A stretch of DNA of 38,387 bases from Nitrososphaerales archaeon (GCA_013388925.1 JACAEJ010000073.1:1-38387), one strand, 5' to 3'. Shown: positions 1-8,977, numbered from the stretch's first letter. A program made the numbers and translations. Notes: generated by a model from the letters alone, not told the origin.

Positions 1-82
1 AATTAATCCAGGAGAAGGGTGACATTTTGACATACCATGCTTTGCGATATATCTACCCTCTTACTGGACTATTATTTTGAAC

Positions 83-382
83 TTATTCACCGAAGATTTC
101 CTTTAAGATCGCCATTACGACAGCTACGCCTAAGATTATACCAAAGACAGCAAGGGCTACTTGCAGAAAATCTCTTTGATCTTTTTTGGGAGCTGAAGCA
201 TACTCTTTAGCAAGGTTCTTTAGTCTATCATACTCGGCTGCAAATCGTTCTGCTTTCATGCGATTCTCAAGGCTATCTTTACCGAAGGATTTTATCACAC
301 CCACTTTATACTTTCCATCAGGCTGTCGGATATATTCAACGATTTGTAGATAGTCTACACCACCTACCTTGATTACCCTCAC
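83..382 (-). CDS. Small membrane protein with transposase-N-terminus-like domain
   Basis: A 99-residue ORF with a GTG start. The first half (about residues 8-55) has the pattern YLQIVEYIRQ...GVIKSFG followed by a charged helix. This resembles the short N-terminal domain of IS1634/IS4-type transposases, which typically read YVQLVESYR...VLLSLG. The second half is different: after a basic linker there is one strongly hydrophobic segment (about residues 74-93) and a short tail. No DDE catalytic domain follows, so it is not a transposase. It may be a domestic protein that shares or captured this domain and is anchored in the membrane. Function unknown. The gene is real by composition; the family assignment rests on my pattern memory only. 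Confidence 0.6.
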   Translation of the reverse strand: MRVIKVGGVDYLQIVEYIRQPDGKYKVGVIKSFGKDSLENRMKAERFAAEYDRLKNLAKEYASAPKKDQRDFLQVALAVFGIILGVAVVMAILKEIFGE

Positions 383-542
383 AGAAGAAACCGTTAGATT
401 TTCCCCCCGCTAATTATTATGATCTCGGTAAATATTAGTCTTTGCCTAAACGGCAGATAGGACTAAAGAATTAGTTTGATATTAGAGCCAATATAATACT
501 AAAAATTTAAATATGGGCCGAGAAATACAAAATAGAAGACAC

Positions 543-965
543 ATGGTGTGGAAATCAGTAATTAGGAAGGTATCAAACCTGCCACAGCATTCAGACCTTA
601 TAATCTCTAAGAGATCCATAACTCATCCAACACAAGCAGGATTTGCCGAAAGTATAGGAGAACCTCAAGGACAGAAAGCCGACTACAGACGTACATTGAG
701 GAACGGTAAAAGCTTGCATGCTAGAGAATTTCAAGATTGTTATAAAGTTCATTGGGATAAGATAGATCCTTCGGTAGATCCGCTGGGGCATTTATTAGAG
801 GACGCTCCCCATTGGCTTTGGGTAATAGCTGGGTTATCCTTGCTGACAGTTTTGCTAATATGCTCTATGGGAGGAGGTAGGAATGACCAATCAGAGAAAA
901 GTCAAGGGGTTATAAACTCAAGTTGCGTAATAAAGCGTGGTGGATATGAGCGAGAAAGAACTTAG
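543..965 (+). CDS. Conserved archaeal small single-TM protein, function unknown
   Basis: The longest ORF starts at 513, but a TATA-like TTTAAATA lies at about 505-512. That would place transcription start near 530-540, so I prefer the ATG at 543 (140 residues). The middle contains motifs I associate with an uncharacterised archaeal family: SITHPTQAGF, IGEPQGQKADYRR, then VHWDKIDPSVDPLGHLLEDAP. A hydrophobic transmembrane segment follows directly (WLWVIAGLSLLTVLLICSM), with a polar tail. The soluble part is therefore N-terminal to a single helix. Its 3' end overlaps the next ORF on the same strand by about 20 nt, suggesting co-expression. No enzymatic motif is visible. The family similarity is remembered, not searched. 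Confidence 0.6.
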   Translation: MVWKSVIRKVSNLPQHSDLIISKRSITHPTQAGFAESIGEPQGQKADYRRTLRNGKSLHAREFQDCYKVHWDKIDPSVDPLGHLLEDAPHWLWVIAGLSLLTVLLICSMGGGRNDQSEKSQGVINSSCVIKRGGYERERT

Positions 966-1281
966 ACCAATATTATTCACAAGAACAGAATGGGCCTATC
1001 TATTAAATAAAGCAGAAGGATTAAGTCAAGGCCATCGCTATAAGATAGAGACTATGATAAGGAAGAAGGTCAAGATGCTCAAGACAGCCATTCTCCCAAT
1101 GATCCTTAACCATCCTATAACTGCACTATTGATCCAAGACCTTACCACTAATAGTAAGATTCTTACTGCTAATAGTAAGGAAGCAAAAGAAGGTCAAACT
1201 CTCCTGATAACAGCCTTTAATTCACGAAGTGAAGCGGGCCCGGCGGGATTCGAACCCACGACCTTCAGCTCCGCAGGCTGA
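946..1281 (+). CDS. Small basic protein ORF running antisense into tRNA-Arg
   Basis: The N-terminal 45 residues look genuine: ELRPILFTRTEWAYLLNK, then a basic helix with KIETMIRKKVKML. This resembles a small archaeal family (ILFT..E..YL..K...S..Y...I..KI+KK) of unknown function. I prefer the ATG at 946, preceded by GGTGG, over the GTG at 937. The C-terminus is suspicious. After about residue 95 the reading frame enters the antisense strand of tRNA-Arg and reads AGPAGFEPTTFSSAG, a classic antisense-tRNA peptide. The preceding stretch is low-complexity and holds a near-repeat CTAATAGTAAG (1148 and 1170). Either the natural stop was lost or the 3' end truly overlaps the tRNA by 47 nt. The 5' half is plausible; the product as annotated is doubtful. 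Confidence 0.4.
   Translation: MSEKELRPILFTRTEWAYLLNKAEGLSQGHRYKIETMIRKKVKMLKTAILPMILNHPITALLIQDLTTNSKILTANSKEAKEGQTLLITAFNSRSEAGPAGFEPTTFSSAG
1221..1233 (-). other. Short stem-loop at the 3' side of tRNA-Arg
   Basis: TTCAC-GAA-GTGAA is a perfect 5-bp stem with a 3-nt loop, one base downstream of the tRNA 3' end on the tRNA strand. It could influence 3' end formation or termination, or be chance. Seen directly; function is inference. Confidence 0.3.
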
Positions 1282-1310
1282 CGCCCTGATCCATGCTAGG
1301 CTACGGGCCC
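1235..1310 (-). tRNA. tRNA-Arg, anticodon GCG
   Basis: Read on the minus strand this folds as a complete 76-nt tRNA. The acceptor stem GGGCCCG pairs with CGGGCCC, followed by discriminator G. The anticodon stem TCAGC/GCTGA encloses the loop CTGCGGA, giving anticodon GCG at 1274-1272 (reads CGC/CGU, arginine). The T arm is GTGGG-TTCGAAT-CCCGC with one G-T wobble pair. The D arm is GCCTAGC...AGGGC type. CCA is not encoded. No intron is present. A TATA-like box lies about 28 nt upstream. The antisense strand gives the C-terminus of the ORF starting at 946. Confidence 0.95.
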
Positions 1311-1332
1311 TTTATATTCTGGTCTGAACGCT

Positions 1333-1342
1333 CGTTAAATTC
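1333..1342 (-). promoter_or_regulatory. TATA box of tRNA-Arg
   Basis: On the minus strand the sequence GAATTTAACG is centred about 28 nt before the tRNA 5' end. This is the expected spacing for an archaeal TATA element with transcription starting just before the mature tRNA. Confidence 0.5.
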
Positions 1343-1380
1343 TTTTCTGATGAGATGATTTTAAAAAAAGGAAAAGAGGG

Positions 1381-1599
1381 TTATGTGATAACTTTGAGTT
1401 TCTGTACGAGTTCTTGCTTCATCTTTTCGTTGACCTTGATCTCCTTGCGTGCCTTCATCCAATTCGATGAGCACTGACCATATTTCGCTTTTTCACCAAT
1501 GTATTTGCGAATTATTTCTTCAATCTTTTGCTCGTTCTTACCAGTTACTTTTACACCGGCTTCGTTCAAGACACTATTAAACCACTTCCAGCAGCCCAT
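1381..1599 (-). CDS. Small conserved archaeal protein (MGCWxWF family), unknown function
   Basis: The tracked ORF begins at 1698, but its first 33 residues are a hydrophobic read-in. The internal ATG at 1599 gives a compact 72-residue protein beginning MGCWKWF, and GGGG lies about 6 nt upstream as a possible ribosome site. The protein is mostly charged helices, with conserved-looking features IGEKAKYGQCSSNWMKARKEI and a C-terminal helix EKMKQELVQKLK. I remember small archaeal proteins with the same MGCW...WF start and the YG.CS.nW.kARKEI block; no function is established for them to my knowledge. Two cysteines only, so no zinc site is evident. Confidence 0.65.
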   Translation of the reverse strand: MGCWKWFNSVLNEAGVKVTGKNEQKIEEIIRKYIGEKAKYGQCSSNWMKARKEIKVNEKMKQELVQKLKVIT

Positions 1600-1945
1600 T
1601 TTATCCCCAAGAGGGATTATCACAATAAGAATGATAAATAGTTTGGCCTTTGGCCATAAGGAAAAAATCCCTTTGAGTATTGGACTTCGTAAAATCATAA
1701 GAAATAATGTAGGTTTACTTCGAAAAGGTTAAAATTAACACGGAGGTACAATTGTGATAGAGCCTACTACCAGTTCTTGAGTCTATGCGACAGCTATTCG
1801 TCATATCTTAGCACAAGCTGGACATAGTTGTAGAGCTTTAAGATAGAGTCTATGGGCATGAAGGCTTCTGAAACCTCCACTAGATACACCTTTGATACAA
1901 GCCCCAGCCTTGCTAAACACTATCTCATATGAAAATTCAATCTTC

Positions 1946-3238
1946 TTAACAGAATTCGCTTGTTATATCTTCAAACTGATCACTTCGTTTTGTAGGGCTA
2001 GGCAATGCTCCTCTCGATATGAGTTTGTAGATAATGTATGCAGCGTAAGCAGGAGCCCCTGTAGCTCCTGGTGAATTAAAATTTGTTATGTGATACGAGT
2101 TGCAGGTTTCAAGTTCTACGGCTTCGAATAAAAAACCATTTCTATCTATTACCGAACTTCTTATCCCTGCGACTCCCTTCCTAATAAGGTGCTTTGACCT
2201 TAGCCCAGGTATGAATCGGCGTACCTTTGCGCATATCTTCTCCTTTGAAAATGAGGTGCTCCACTCCTTTGATACCATTTCGATGAAGTTCTTACTGGCG
2301 AACAAGCGTAGTATATTCAATAAAGGCCTTTCCGTCATCTTTTTTATCAGCTCGATTGGTGAAGTCGCAATACCTCGATATGTTCTTGGGCCTGCCACCA
2401 AGACTGCATTGGGCCCGATCTCGCGCTTCTGATCGACACGAATAAGAAGATGAGGATCCAAGAATGGAAATTCCTTGTATATTGGGACCGAATAGACATT
2501 CCGCTTAATAGATCCACTTAAAGATTGGTCTACAAGCCAATATTCTCCTCGAAAGTGTAGATCCGTATAATCTAGACCAACTCCCATTTTATGGGCCATT
2601 TTAAGAGACTCCCCACCAGCACAGTTTATCAAATACCTAGTGTAGAGAGGATACGATAATCCATTTATGAACAAGTCTAGCCCTCCTTTGTGTGGCCTTA
2701 TGCTTTTCACTTCAGAGTTCATGAGGAACCTAACCCCCTTAGCTTCAGCTTCTCGCTGGAGATGCTGACAGATATTACGATAGCTTACAACTGAATCTGT
2801 CTTACAGTATAAAGCCCCTTTACATTCGATATTAGGCTCCATACTCTTCACTTGAATATGGTCAAGAAGCTCTAATTCTTTGTCGCCCATTCCATTACAG
2901 AGCCCCCACTTCACGTATTCTTTGAGGACTTTAAGGTCAGACTCATGGAGTGCTACTTCGAGTGTGCCTACCTGTGCCCACGGGATTTTGTGCTCTTTTA
3001 TATATTTGATCCAAAACTTCCTGAGGGATAGCTGAGCAGTTAGGGCCGAAATCCGCTTCTTGTCCGGATGAAGGTAGAACGGTCTGTGTATTACCCCTGA
3101 ATTTCGACCTGACGTATGAGCTGCAACTTCGTTCTCTCGCTCCACTACAACTGACTTCAGATCATAGAGTTGTGATGCCCAATAAGCAAAGGATAGACCC
3201 AGTATCCCACCTCCAACGATGGTCAGATCACTTTCCAT
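1946..3238 (-). CDS. L-2-hydroxyglutarate oxidase-like FAD-dependent oxidoreductase
   Basis: A 430-residue protein of the DAO/glycine-oxidase fold. The N-terminal Rossmann motif VGGGILGL (residues 8-15) binds FAD. It is followed by VVERENEVAAHTSGRNSGVIH, which matches the block (E...A.H.TG.NSGVIH) typical of L-2-hydroxyglutarate oxidase (LhgO) and relatives. Later landmarks are LINCAGGESLKMA (FAD-binding) and an ending GVAGIRSSVID...NFNSPGATGAPAYAAYI, the usual C-terminal cofactor loop. LhgO oxidises L-2-hydroxyglutarate to 2-oxoglutarate; the substrate here could be another 2-hydroxy acid. The start is an ATG 33 nt after the LysRS stop, so it is probably the last gene of the minus-strand run. 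It lacks membrane segments. Confidence 0.75.
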   Translation of the reverse strand: MESDLTIVGGGILGLSFAYWASQLYDLKSVVVERENEVAAHTSGRNSGVIHRPFYLHPDKKRISALTAQLSLRKFWIKYIKEHKIPWAQVGTLEVALHESDLKVLKEYVKWGLCNGMGDKELELLDHIQVKSMEPNIECKGALYCKTDSVVSYRNICQHLQREAEAKGVRFLMNSEVKSIRPHKGGLDLFINGLSYPLYTRYLINCAGGESLKMAHKMGVGLDYTDLHFRGEYWLVDQSLSGSIKRNVYSVPIYKEFPFLDPHLLIRVDQKREIGPNAVLVAGPRTYRGIATSPIELIKKMTERPLLNILRLFASKNFIEMVSKEWSTSFSKEKICAKVRRFIPGLRSKHLIRKGVAGIRSSVIDRNGFLFEAVELETCNSYHITNFNSPGATGAPAYAAYIIYKLISRGALPSPTKRSDQFEDITSEFC

Positions 3239-3270
3239 ACTCTACACGACTTTTTAAGATGCTTAGAGTC

Positions 3271-4869
3271 TTATCGAACTTGCTCCAATAGAATCCTGGC
3301 CACTTCTTCCCTACCAATGTCCACTATATACCTTCCCAGCCTTGGCCCTCTTTCAGAGCCTATGAGAATCTGATAGACCGTTCTAAAAAGAATTGGTGGC
3401 TCTATTCTATGCCTTCTAGCGAGCTCAAATACCTTTGTCTGTATCTTCTCTGCATCTTCCACCTTTTTGATAAGCTCTGCCAGCTCTCTTAAGGCAATCT
3501 TTTCATCTTCTGTTAATGCTAACTTTTTCTTCTCTACAACCCTGAAATCTTCTGCCCAGTTGGATACAAATTCGATTCTCTTGACAAGGTCTGGTGTTGA
3601 TTCCTTCACCATCTTGTAGCTATAGAGTCTATTCAAGATATAATCCAGGCGACTTGTCTCGGGCGCTATGGAAGCCATCTGAACAAGCATTTTGTAAGGA
3701 ATATGAGGATCTGGCTTTTCCTTTGGCTTCAAAAGATTTACGTACTCATACAATCCCCTTAACTTCCTCAACTTAGATGGATTCTCTATCTTCACCCTGC
3801 CAAAGTACACATCCTCGAGCATATCATATTCATCCATGTAGGATGGTATATCATCTACGGACAAGTTTCTTGAGCCAGCAACCCTCTTGAACATGAGTAA
3901 TAGAAGAGATTGTGGTGAGCCATATCTTAGCCATGTCTGAGGTGTGAAAACGTTGCCAAGAGACTTGGATATCTTCTTCCCAGACTTATCAAGAAACATT
4001 TCATACTTCACGTGATATGGATGAGGGAATTTCAGGATATTATCTGATACCCAGTCGTTTACCTTGACCGAATCTGCTATATCCTTGCCGTAGGCCTCGA
4101 ACCTTATATCTAGGGCAGACCATCTTGCTGCAAACTCTACCTTCCAACTGAGCTTCCCCTCACCATTCTTCACCATTGCTTCTCCTTCATATTTGCAACC
4201 TTCGACCCGCTTGCCTCCTATCTCCGACCCGTTGCACTTGTAAAGCACCTTCTCTTCATCTTGAAGGTAGTCATAGGCCTCAGCGACGTATATCCTATTA
4301 CATCTATCACATAGAGGGAAGTAGGGCAAAGCTTTCTCAAACTTCTTCTGACCCAGCATTTCGGCTATCTTCCTTCCTATTGCATCTGATTTTTCTAGAA
4401 GAATGGTCATCTGCTCGTTCAGTAGACCACTTCTGTAGGCTTCGCTCCCTGATTGGAACCTATACTCGATGTCACACCTATCCAAGGCTTCCCTGAGCAA
4501 AGAGCTCATGTGATCACCGTAGGAGCTATGGCACTTGAAGGGATCAGGGATCATAGAAACCGGAGTTCCTATGAATCTTGAGAGATCTTCAGGAAGACCG
4601 GATGGAACCTTTCTCAAACCGTCCATATCATCAGAGAAGGCCACCAACTCAGACTTGTAATCCATATCCTCCAGAGCCAACTTCATGCCATAGGCCCTTA
4701 CAGCATCGGATAAGCTTCCTATGTGGGGGATGCCAGACGCTCCTATCCCGCTCTCAACGCGAAGAACTTCTTTGGACCTCTTTAACCTGTCCTCTCTCTC
4801 CACTATCCTCTTTGCTACGTTGTCTATCCATGTGCCCCTTCCTATAATCTCCGCTGGGCCTTTCTCCAT
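3271..4869 (-). CDS. lysS: Lysyl-tRNA synthetase, class I
   Basis: At 532 residues this matches the class I LysRS of archaea, unrelated to the class II enzyme of most bacteria and eukaryotes. It attaches lysine to tRNA-Lys in the cytoplasm. The HIGH-type ATP motif reads GIPHIGS (about residues 47-52) and the KMSKS-type loop KKISKSLG (about 298-305). Between them a cysteine set (CDRC at 187-190, then C212 and C225) fits the zinc-binding insert. The C-terminal part is helical, as expected for the anticodon-binding helix-cage domain. The ATG follows the CDC48 stop by about 45 nt on the same strand, so co-transcription is likely. Only one LysRS is visible in the window. Confidence 0.95.
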   Translation of the reverse strand: MEKGPAEIIGRGTWIDNVAKRIVEREDRLKRSKEVLRVESGIGASGIPHIGSLSDAVRAYGMKLALEDMDYKSELVAFSDDMDGLRKVPSGLPEDLSRFIGTPVSMIPDPFKCHSSYGDHMSSLLREALDRCDIEYRFQSGSEAYRSGLLNEQMTILLEKSDAIGRKIAEMLGQKKFEKALPYFPLCDRCNRIYVAEAYDYLQDEEKVLYKCNGSEIGGKRVEGCKYEGEAMVKNGEGKLSWKVEFAARWSALDIRFEAYGKDIADSVKVNDWVSDNILKFPHPYHVKYEMFLDKSGKKISKSLGNVFTPQTWLRYGSPQSLLLLMFKRVAGSRNLSVDDIPSYMDEYDMLEDVYFGRVKIENPSKLRKLRGLYEYVNLLKPKEKPDPHIPYKMLVQMASIAPETSRLDYILNRLYSYKMVKESTPDLVKRIEFVSNWAEDFRVVEKKKLALTEDEKIALRELAELIKKVEDAEKIQTKVFELARRHRIEPPILFRTVYQILIGSERGPRLGRYIVDIGREEVARILLEQVR

Positions 4870-4914
4870 GATTATAGCACTTTGGGCCTTGTAATGGCTA
4901 TGGACTTAAAAACT

Positions 4915-7080
4915 CTACCTATAGTACGGCACTGCGGCCTTCTCCATGGTCTTGCCTTCTCTTGAGCTTTTTACCTTCTTTATAGCCTCTTCTATGTGTC
5001 TCATGGGTACCATGGACTCCTTCAGGTGCTTGTTGGCCTCTTCAGGATTTGGGTATTTGCTTATGAATTCCTGGATAGACAGAGAAGTGGCCGTGTTGAT
5101 TATAGCGGCTAGATCGGCACCACTGAAACCTTCCGTCGCCTCAGCGACCTTTCCTAGATCGAAGTCAATAAGAGGCTTCCCTTTCGCGTGTATCTCCAAT
5201 ATTGTCCTTCTCGCTGCTTTGTCCGGCATGGGTATGTAGACCAATTTGTCAAATCTTCCAGCCCTTAGAAGAGCAGGATCGACCATATCTATTCTGTTCG
5301 TGGCAGCCAAGACGACGACCCCTGCCAATGCCTGAATCCCGTCTAGTTCTGTAAGTAGCTGGCTCACAACCCTCTCCGTGACCATGCTATCCCCACCCAT
5401 GCCTCTCACTGGAGCTAGAGAATCCACTTCATCGAAGAATATTATGCAGGGAGCGGCCTGCCTCGCTCTTCTGAAGACTTCTCTCACTCCCCTCTCCGAT
5501 TCTCCTACCCATTTCGACAGCAACTCAGGTCCCCTTATGCTGATAAAGTTGGCCTCGCTCTCCGTAGCTACGGCCTTTGCCAGCAGGGTCTTTCCATTGC
5601 CTGATGGGCCATAAAGCAGAATGCCTTTGGGCATGCTATAGCCCATCTGCTTGTAGAGCTCTGAATACTTCAGAGGCCATTCTACAGCTTCTTGGAGCTC
5701 TTTCTTAACAGACTCCAAGCCGCCTATATCGTTCCACTTTACGTCAGGGGTCTCTAGGTAGACCTCCCTCATGGCTGATGGCATTATATCCTTCAAAGCG
5801 TTTTGAAAGTCCTCCCCATTGACTTGCAGCTTGTTCAAGACTTCAGGTGGCAGCTTCTCCTCTTCGAGCTTCAGCTCAGGGAGAACCCTCCTTAGAGCCT
5901 TCATGGCAGCCTCCTTGCAAAGGTATTCAAGGTCTGCACCGACAAAGCCATGAGTCACGGATGCCAGCTTCTCCAGGTCCACATCGTCGGTCAATGGCAT
6001 GTTCCTCGTGTGAATCTGAAGTATCTCTAGCCTTCCCTTCCTGTCTGGAACCTTTATCTCGATCTCCCTATCGAACCTCCCAGGCCTTCTCAAGGCAGGG
6101 TCTAGAGCATTGGGTCTATTCGTTGCAGCGATGACTATGACCTTGCCTCTTGCCTCCAGTCCATCCATCAAAGATAGGAGCTGGCTCACCACCCTCCTCT
6201 CTACCTCTCCTGTTACTTCCTCCCTCTTCGGTGCTATCGAATCTATTTCGTCTATAAAGACTATGCTCGGTGCCTTCTCCCTGGCCTCCTTGAAGATCTC
6301 TCTGAGCCTTGCCTCGGACTCTCCATAGAACTTGCTCATGACCTCAGGTCCACTTATACTTATGAAGTGAGCATTGCTTTCAGTGGCCACAGCCTTTGCC
6401 AAAAGAGTCTTACCAGTTCCAGGAGGACCGTAGAGGAGAACTCCTTTGGGCGCTTCTACGCCCAGCTTTTCAAAGATCTCCGGATGCCTTAGTGGGAGCT
6501 CTATCATCTCCCTGACCTTCTGAATCTCGTCCCTTAGACCTCCTATGTCTTCATAGGTAACTTGTGGAACACCCCTTAGAACCTCTCCCTTCTCAGAAAT
6601 TACAAAGATGGTCCTCTGTGTTATCAATACTGCTTCAGCCGAAGGGTTGATAGAAACTACCTGAAAGGTCAGCCTACCACCAAAGTAGGGGATCATGACG
6701 TTATCTCCCTTTGTTACCGGCACGCTCTCAAGGGCATCTGCAAGATACCTCTCATCTATTGGAGGAATAGCCTCCAAAGGTGCTACAACGACCTTCTCAG
6801 CTGGCAGAGCTTTGATCCTCCTCAGTATTACAGTATCCCCGATGGCTACGCCTGCATTGTTCCTTATGAGGCCGTCTACTCTTATCACCCCTCTTCCTTC
6901 ATCGGAAGGGTATAGAGGAAGGCATTTGGCAACGGTTCTTCTCTTCCCCCTAACTTCGACTATATCCCCAGTCGAAGCGTCAAGGGCATCCATCGTATCG
7001 TAGTCTATCCTTGCAACTCCTCTTCCTACATCTCTTGTGTAGGCCTCCAATACCTTGAGGGATATGTACTGCTGGCTCAT
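4915..7080 (-). CDS. CDC48/VAT-family AAA+ ATPase
   Basis: A 721-residue double-AAA unfoldase, the archaeal p97/VAT homologue. Residues 1-180 form the N domain (double-psi barrel plus CDC48 domain 2). D1 has Walker A GPPGTGKT (218-225), Walker B IVFIDEID (273-280) and arginine fingers in RRPGRFDR. D2 has Walker A GPSGNGKT (491-498), unusual because this family normally keeps GPPGTGKT in both rings, and Walker B IIFFDEVD. The final residues PYYR provide a hydrophobic-Tyr-X tail, the motif used to dock on the 20S proteasome. It likely threads substrates into the proteasome. A TATA element about 28 nt before the ATG, inside a repeated palindromic element, suggests a leaderless transcript in addition to any read-through from ABCE1. 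Confidence 0.96.
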   Translation of the reverse strand: MSQQYISLKVLEAYTRDVGRGVARIDYDTMDALDASTGDIVEVRGKRRTVAKCLPLYPSDEGRGVIRVDGLIRNNAGVAIGDTVILRRIKALPAEKVVVAPLEAIPPIDERYLADALESVPVTKGDNVMIPYFGGRLTFQVVSINPSAEAVLITQRTIFVISEKGEVLRGVPQVTYEDIGGLRDEIQKVREMIELPLRHPEIFEKLGVEAPKGVLLYGPPGTGKTLLAKAVATESNAHFISISGPEVMSKFYGESEARLREIFKEAREKAPSIVFIDEIDSIAPKREEVTGEVERRVVSQLLSLMDGLEARGKVIVIAATNRPNALDPALRRPGRFDREIEIKVPDRKGRLEILQIHTRNMPLTDDVDLEKLASVTHGFVGADLEYLCKEAAMKALRRVLPELKLEEEKLPPEVLNKLQVNGEDFQNALKDIMPSAMREVYLETPDVKWNDIGGLESVKKELQEAVEWPLKYSELYKQMGYSMPKGILLYGPSGNGKTLLAKAVATESEANFISIRGPELLSKWVGESERGVREVFRRARQAAPCIIFFDEVDSLAPVRGMGGDSMVTERVVSQLLTELDGIQALAGVVVLAATNRIDMVDPALLRAGRFDKLVYIPMPDKAARRTILEIHAKGKPLIDFDLGKVAEATEGFSGADLAAIINTATSLSIQEFISKYPNPEEANKHLKESMVPMRHIEEAIKKVKSSREGKTMEKAAVPYYR

Positions 7081-7102
7081 CTATCATCCCTTACCTCATT
7101 CA

Positions 7103-7188
7103 GTCTTATAACTCTTTTTGAATTTTTCATATATGAATTTCATATTTTTACTGATTACTACATCATGAGTTTCATATAGAAGAATTTT
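7103..7188 (-). repeat. Palindromic promoter-associated element, copy 1 (carries cdc48 TATA)
   Basis: This AT-rich element is an imperfect palindrome. Arms GAATTTTTCATATATGAA and TTTCATATAGAAGAATTTT flank a centre containing ATTTTTACTGATTACTA. By eye the core (about 7122-7187) is near 80% identical to 11169-11234. The promoter-side arm TTCAAAAAGAGTTATA (minus strand, 7122-7107) is an exact 16-nt match to the arm at 11234-11249, but lies at the other end of the element. The embedded GTTATAAG sits about 28 nt before the cdc48 ATG and is the likely TATA box. The opposite arm overlaps the last codons and stop of the ABCE1 gene. Confidence 0.65.
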
Positions 7189-8977
7189 CTTTCTTTGATA
7201 TGTAGTAGTAGGATCTTTTCTTTTTTTGCTCTCGATCCAGCTTGCTACTGGGCTTGTTGACTCTGGGTCTTCCAGTGTCTATGTCGCGTCTGTATGTTAT
7301 GTCTAGGTTCTTAAGAAAGGTGTTCATTCCATCTTCCTTCATCATAACCGACGTAGCCTCCCCTCTGACGCCTTGCTCGCCAGCAAATATCATAAGAGAG
7401 TCGGATACTATGTCTATGAGTTGAACGTCGTGATCCACGATCACGGCTGACTTGCCCTGAGCTTTGATGAATTTCTGAACCGCCTTTGCAAAGGCTATTC
7501 TGTCCTCTACATCTATAAAGGCCGATGGTTCATCCAATGCATAGACCTTTGTATCTCGTGACAAGCATGTTGCTACAGCGACTTTCTGTAACTCCCCTCC
7601 ACTAAGATCCTTTACATGTTTGTCGTAGAGTTTATGGATTCCTAGGGGGTTGATGATTGAGGACTGGACCAAGCTTGTGTTTATATTGCTCTCTGGCACC
7701 TTGTCCAAAAGGCTTTTTACGTCTCCATCAAATTCAGTGGTAAGATATTGAGGCTTATACGATACTTTTGCCATGCACTTCACTTCCCCTTCATCAGGCT
7801 TTTCCTCTCCTGCAACCATCTTCATGAATGTCGTCTTCCCCAAAGCATTTCCTCCCAATACCCCTAAGATCTCGCCTTCCTTCAAAGATCCACCAGATAC
7901 CTTCAATCTAAAACCAGGATAGGACTTGACAAGGTCTGTGTATTCTACCAAATTGGGGGTTTGCAAAGAGTCTTCCAAAAGCGCATATATATCAAATGTT
8001 ACAGGCTTTTCCCTGAACCTCACATTCTCAGCTGGAAGATATCCGTCGAGGAGGGCATTTATCCCAGCCCTTGCCGAGGTGATCCCAGACACTATGCCAT
8101 AGACTCCAGGATCGCCATAGAGTATATGTATATATTCGCTAAGATAGTCTAGAAGGGTTAGATCGTGTTCGACGAGTAGAACAGACCTCCCTTGCTCAGC
8201 CAGATCTGATATCACCCTTGCCACGCTCAACCTTTGAAATATATCATTGTATGAAGATGGTTCGTCGAAGAAGTATACGTCTGCATCCTTTGAAGCACAC
8301 GCTGCTATTGCAAGCCTTTGAAGTTCACCACCGCTAAGATCTTTGACTGGTTTATGCAGAGATTCCTTAAGGCTAAGTCTATCGATTAGATCATCTATTG
8401 ACCTTCTCTCATCAAAGAATCTTAGCAAAGAAAGTGCGTCGTCCTTCCACACTCTTACCAATTGGTACACAGCTTGAGGTTTGAGGGATACCCTCAACTT
8501 CTTTTCGTAGACCTTCTCGAAGTAATCTTTTAGTTCGGTCCCTTGGAAATGATCTATAACCAAATCCCAATCTGGAGGGCAATCCAATAGACCCATGTTT
8601 GGTTTAAGGTTGCCAGAAAGGATATTCAATGCAGTTGTCTTTCCAATTCCATTTTTTCCTACCAGCCCTACTGTCGATCCTCTTCTCAGTATTGGCAATC
8701 TGTAAAGTCTGAAACCGTTAGGACCATATTTGTGAACTACATCTGACTTTAATTCCTCTGCCAGGTTGATAATGGTAATTGAATCGAAAGAACATTTTTT
8801 GACACAGATGCCACAACCTGAACATAACTCTTCACTTATTATTGGCTTGCCATCTTCACCAAAAATGACAGTCTTATTGCCCATCTTTACCCCTGGGCAC
8901 AGTCTATAGCATTCCTTTCCACATCTCTTGGGCTGGCATCTTTCCCTATTCAATACGGCTAAGCGATGTACCAACAC
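7172..8977 (-). CDS. ABCE1/RLI ribosome-recycling ATPase
   Basis: A 601-residue soluble twin ABC ATPase that splits post-termination ribosomes. The N-terminus has two Fe-S cluster motifs: a first cysteine set in CQPKRCGKECYRLCPG and a ferredoxin set CSGCGICVKKCSFD. ABC1 has Walker A GKNGIGKT and signature LSGGELQR; ABC2 has GGNALGKT and LSGGELQK. Both keep Walker B with a following Glu (FFDEPSS and ALDEPSA). GTG start with GAGGTGA just upstream. The conserved C-terminus RPRVNKPSSKLDREQ...YYY is followed by nine extra residues (ISKKENSSI) that are encoded inside the adjacent repeat element. It sits between the SplB-like gene and cdc48 on the same strand. Confidence 0.96.
   Translation of the reverse strand: MLVHRLAVLNRERCQPKRCGKECYRLCPGVKMGNKTVIFGEDGKPIISEELCSGCGICVKKCSFDSITIINLAEELKSDVVHKYGPNGFRLYRLPILRRGSTVGLVGKNGIGKTTALNILSGNLKPNMGLLDCPPDWDLVIDHFQGTELKDYFEKVYEKKLRVSLKPQAVYQLVRVWKDDALSLLRFFDERRSIDDLIDRLSLKESLHKPVKDLSGGELQRLAIAACASKDADVYFFDEPSSYNDIFQRLSVARVISDLAEQGRSVLLVEHDLTLLDYLSEYIHILYGDPGVYGIVSGITSARAGINALLDGYLPAENVRFREKPVTFDIYALLEDSLQTPNLVEYTDLVKSYPGFRLKVSGGSLKEGEILGVLGGNALGKTTFMKMVAGEEKPDEGEVKCMAKVSYKPQYLTTEFDGDVKSLLDKVPESNINTSLVQSSIINPLGIHKLYDKHVKDLSGGELQKVAVATCLSRDTKVYALDEPSAFIDVEDRIAFAKAVQKFIKAQGKSAVIVDHDVQLIDIVSDSLMIFAGEQGVRGEATSVMMKEDGMNTFLKNLDITYRRDIDTGRPRVNKPSSKLDREQKKKRSYYYISKKENSSI

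Noticed and set aside
435-470. Hairpin-like AGTC...TGCC-TAAAC-GGCA...GACT upstream of the 543 gene
   Set aside because: Short stems with bulges and no RNA-gene context; likely chance.
1741-1780. GGAGGT followed by GTG at 1754
   Set aside because: The frame stops after eight codons; no coding sequence in 1700-1945.
1892-2432. Plus-strand ORFs at 1892 and 2100
   Set aside because: Antisense to the FAD oxidoreductase gene and without family features.
4946-7003. Several plus-strand ORFs of 70-100 aa
   Set aside because: All are antisense to the well-supported cdc48 gene.
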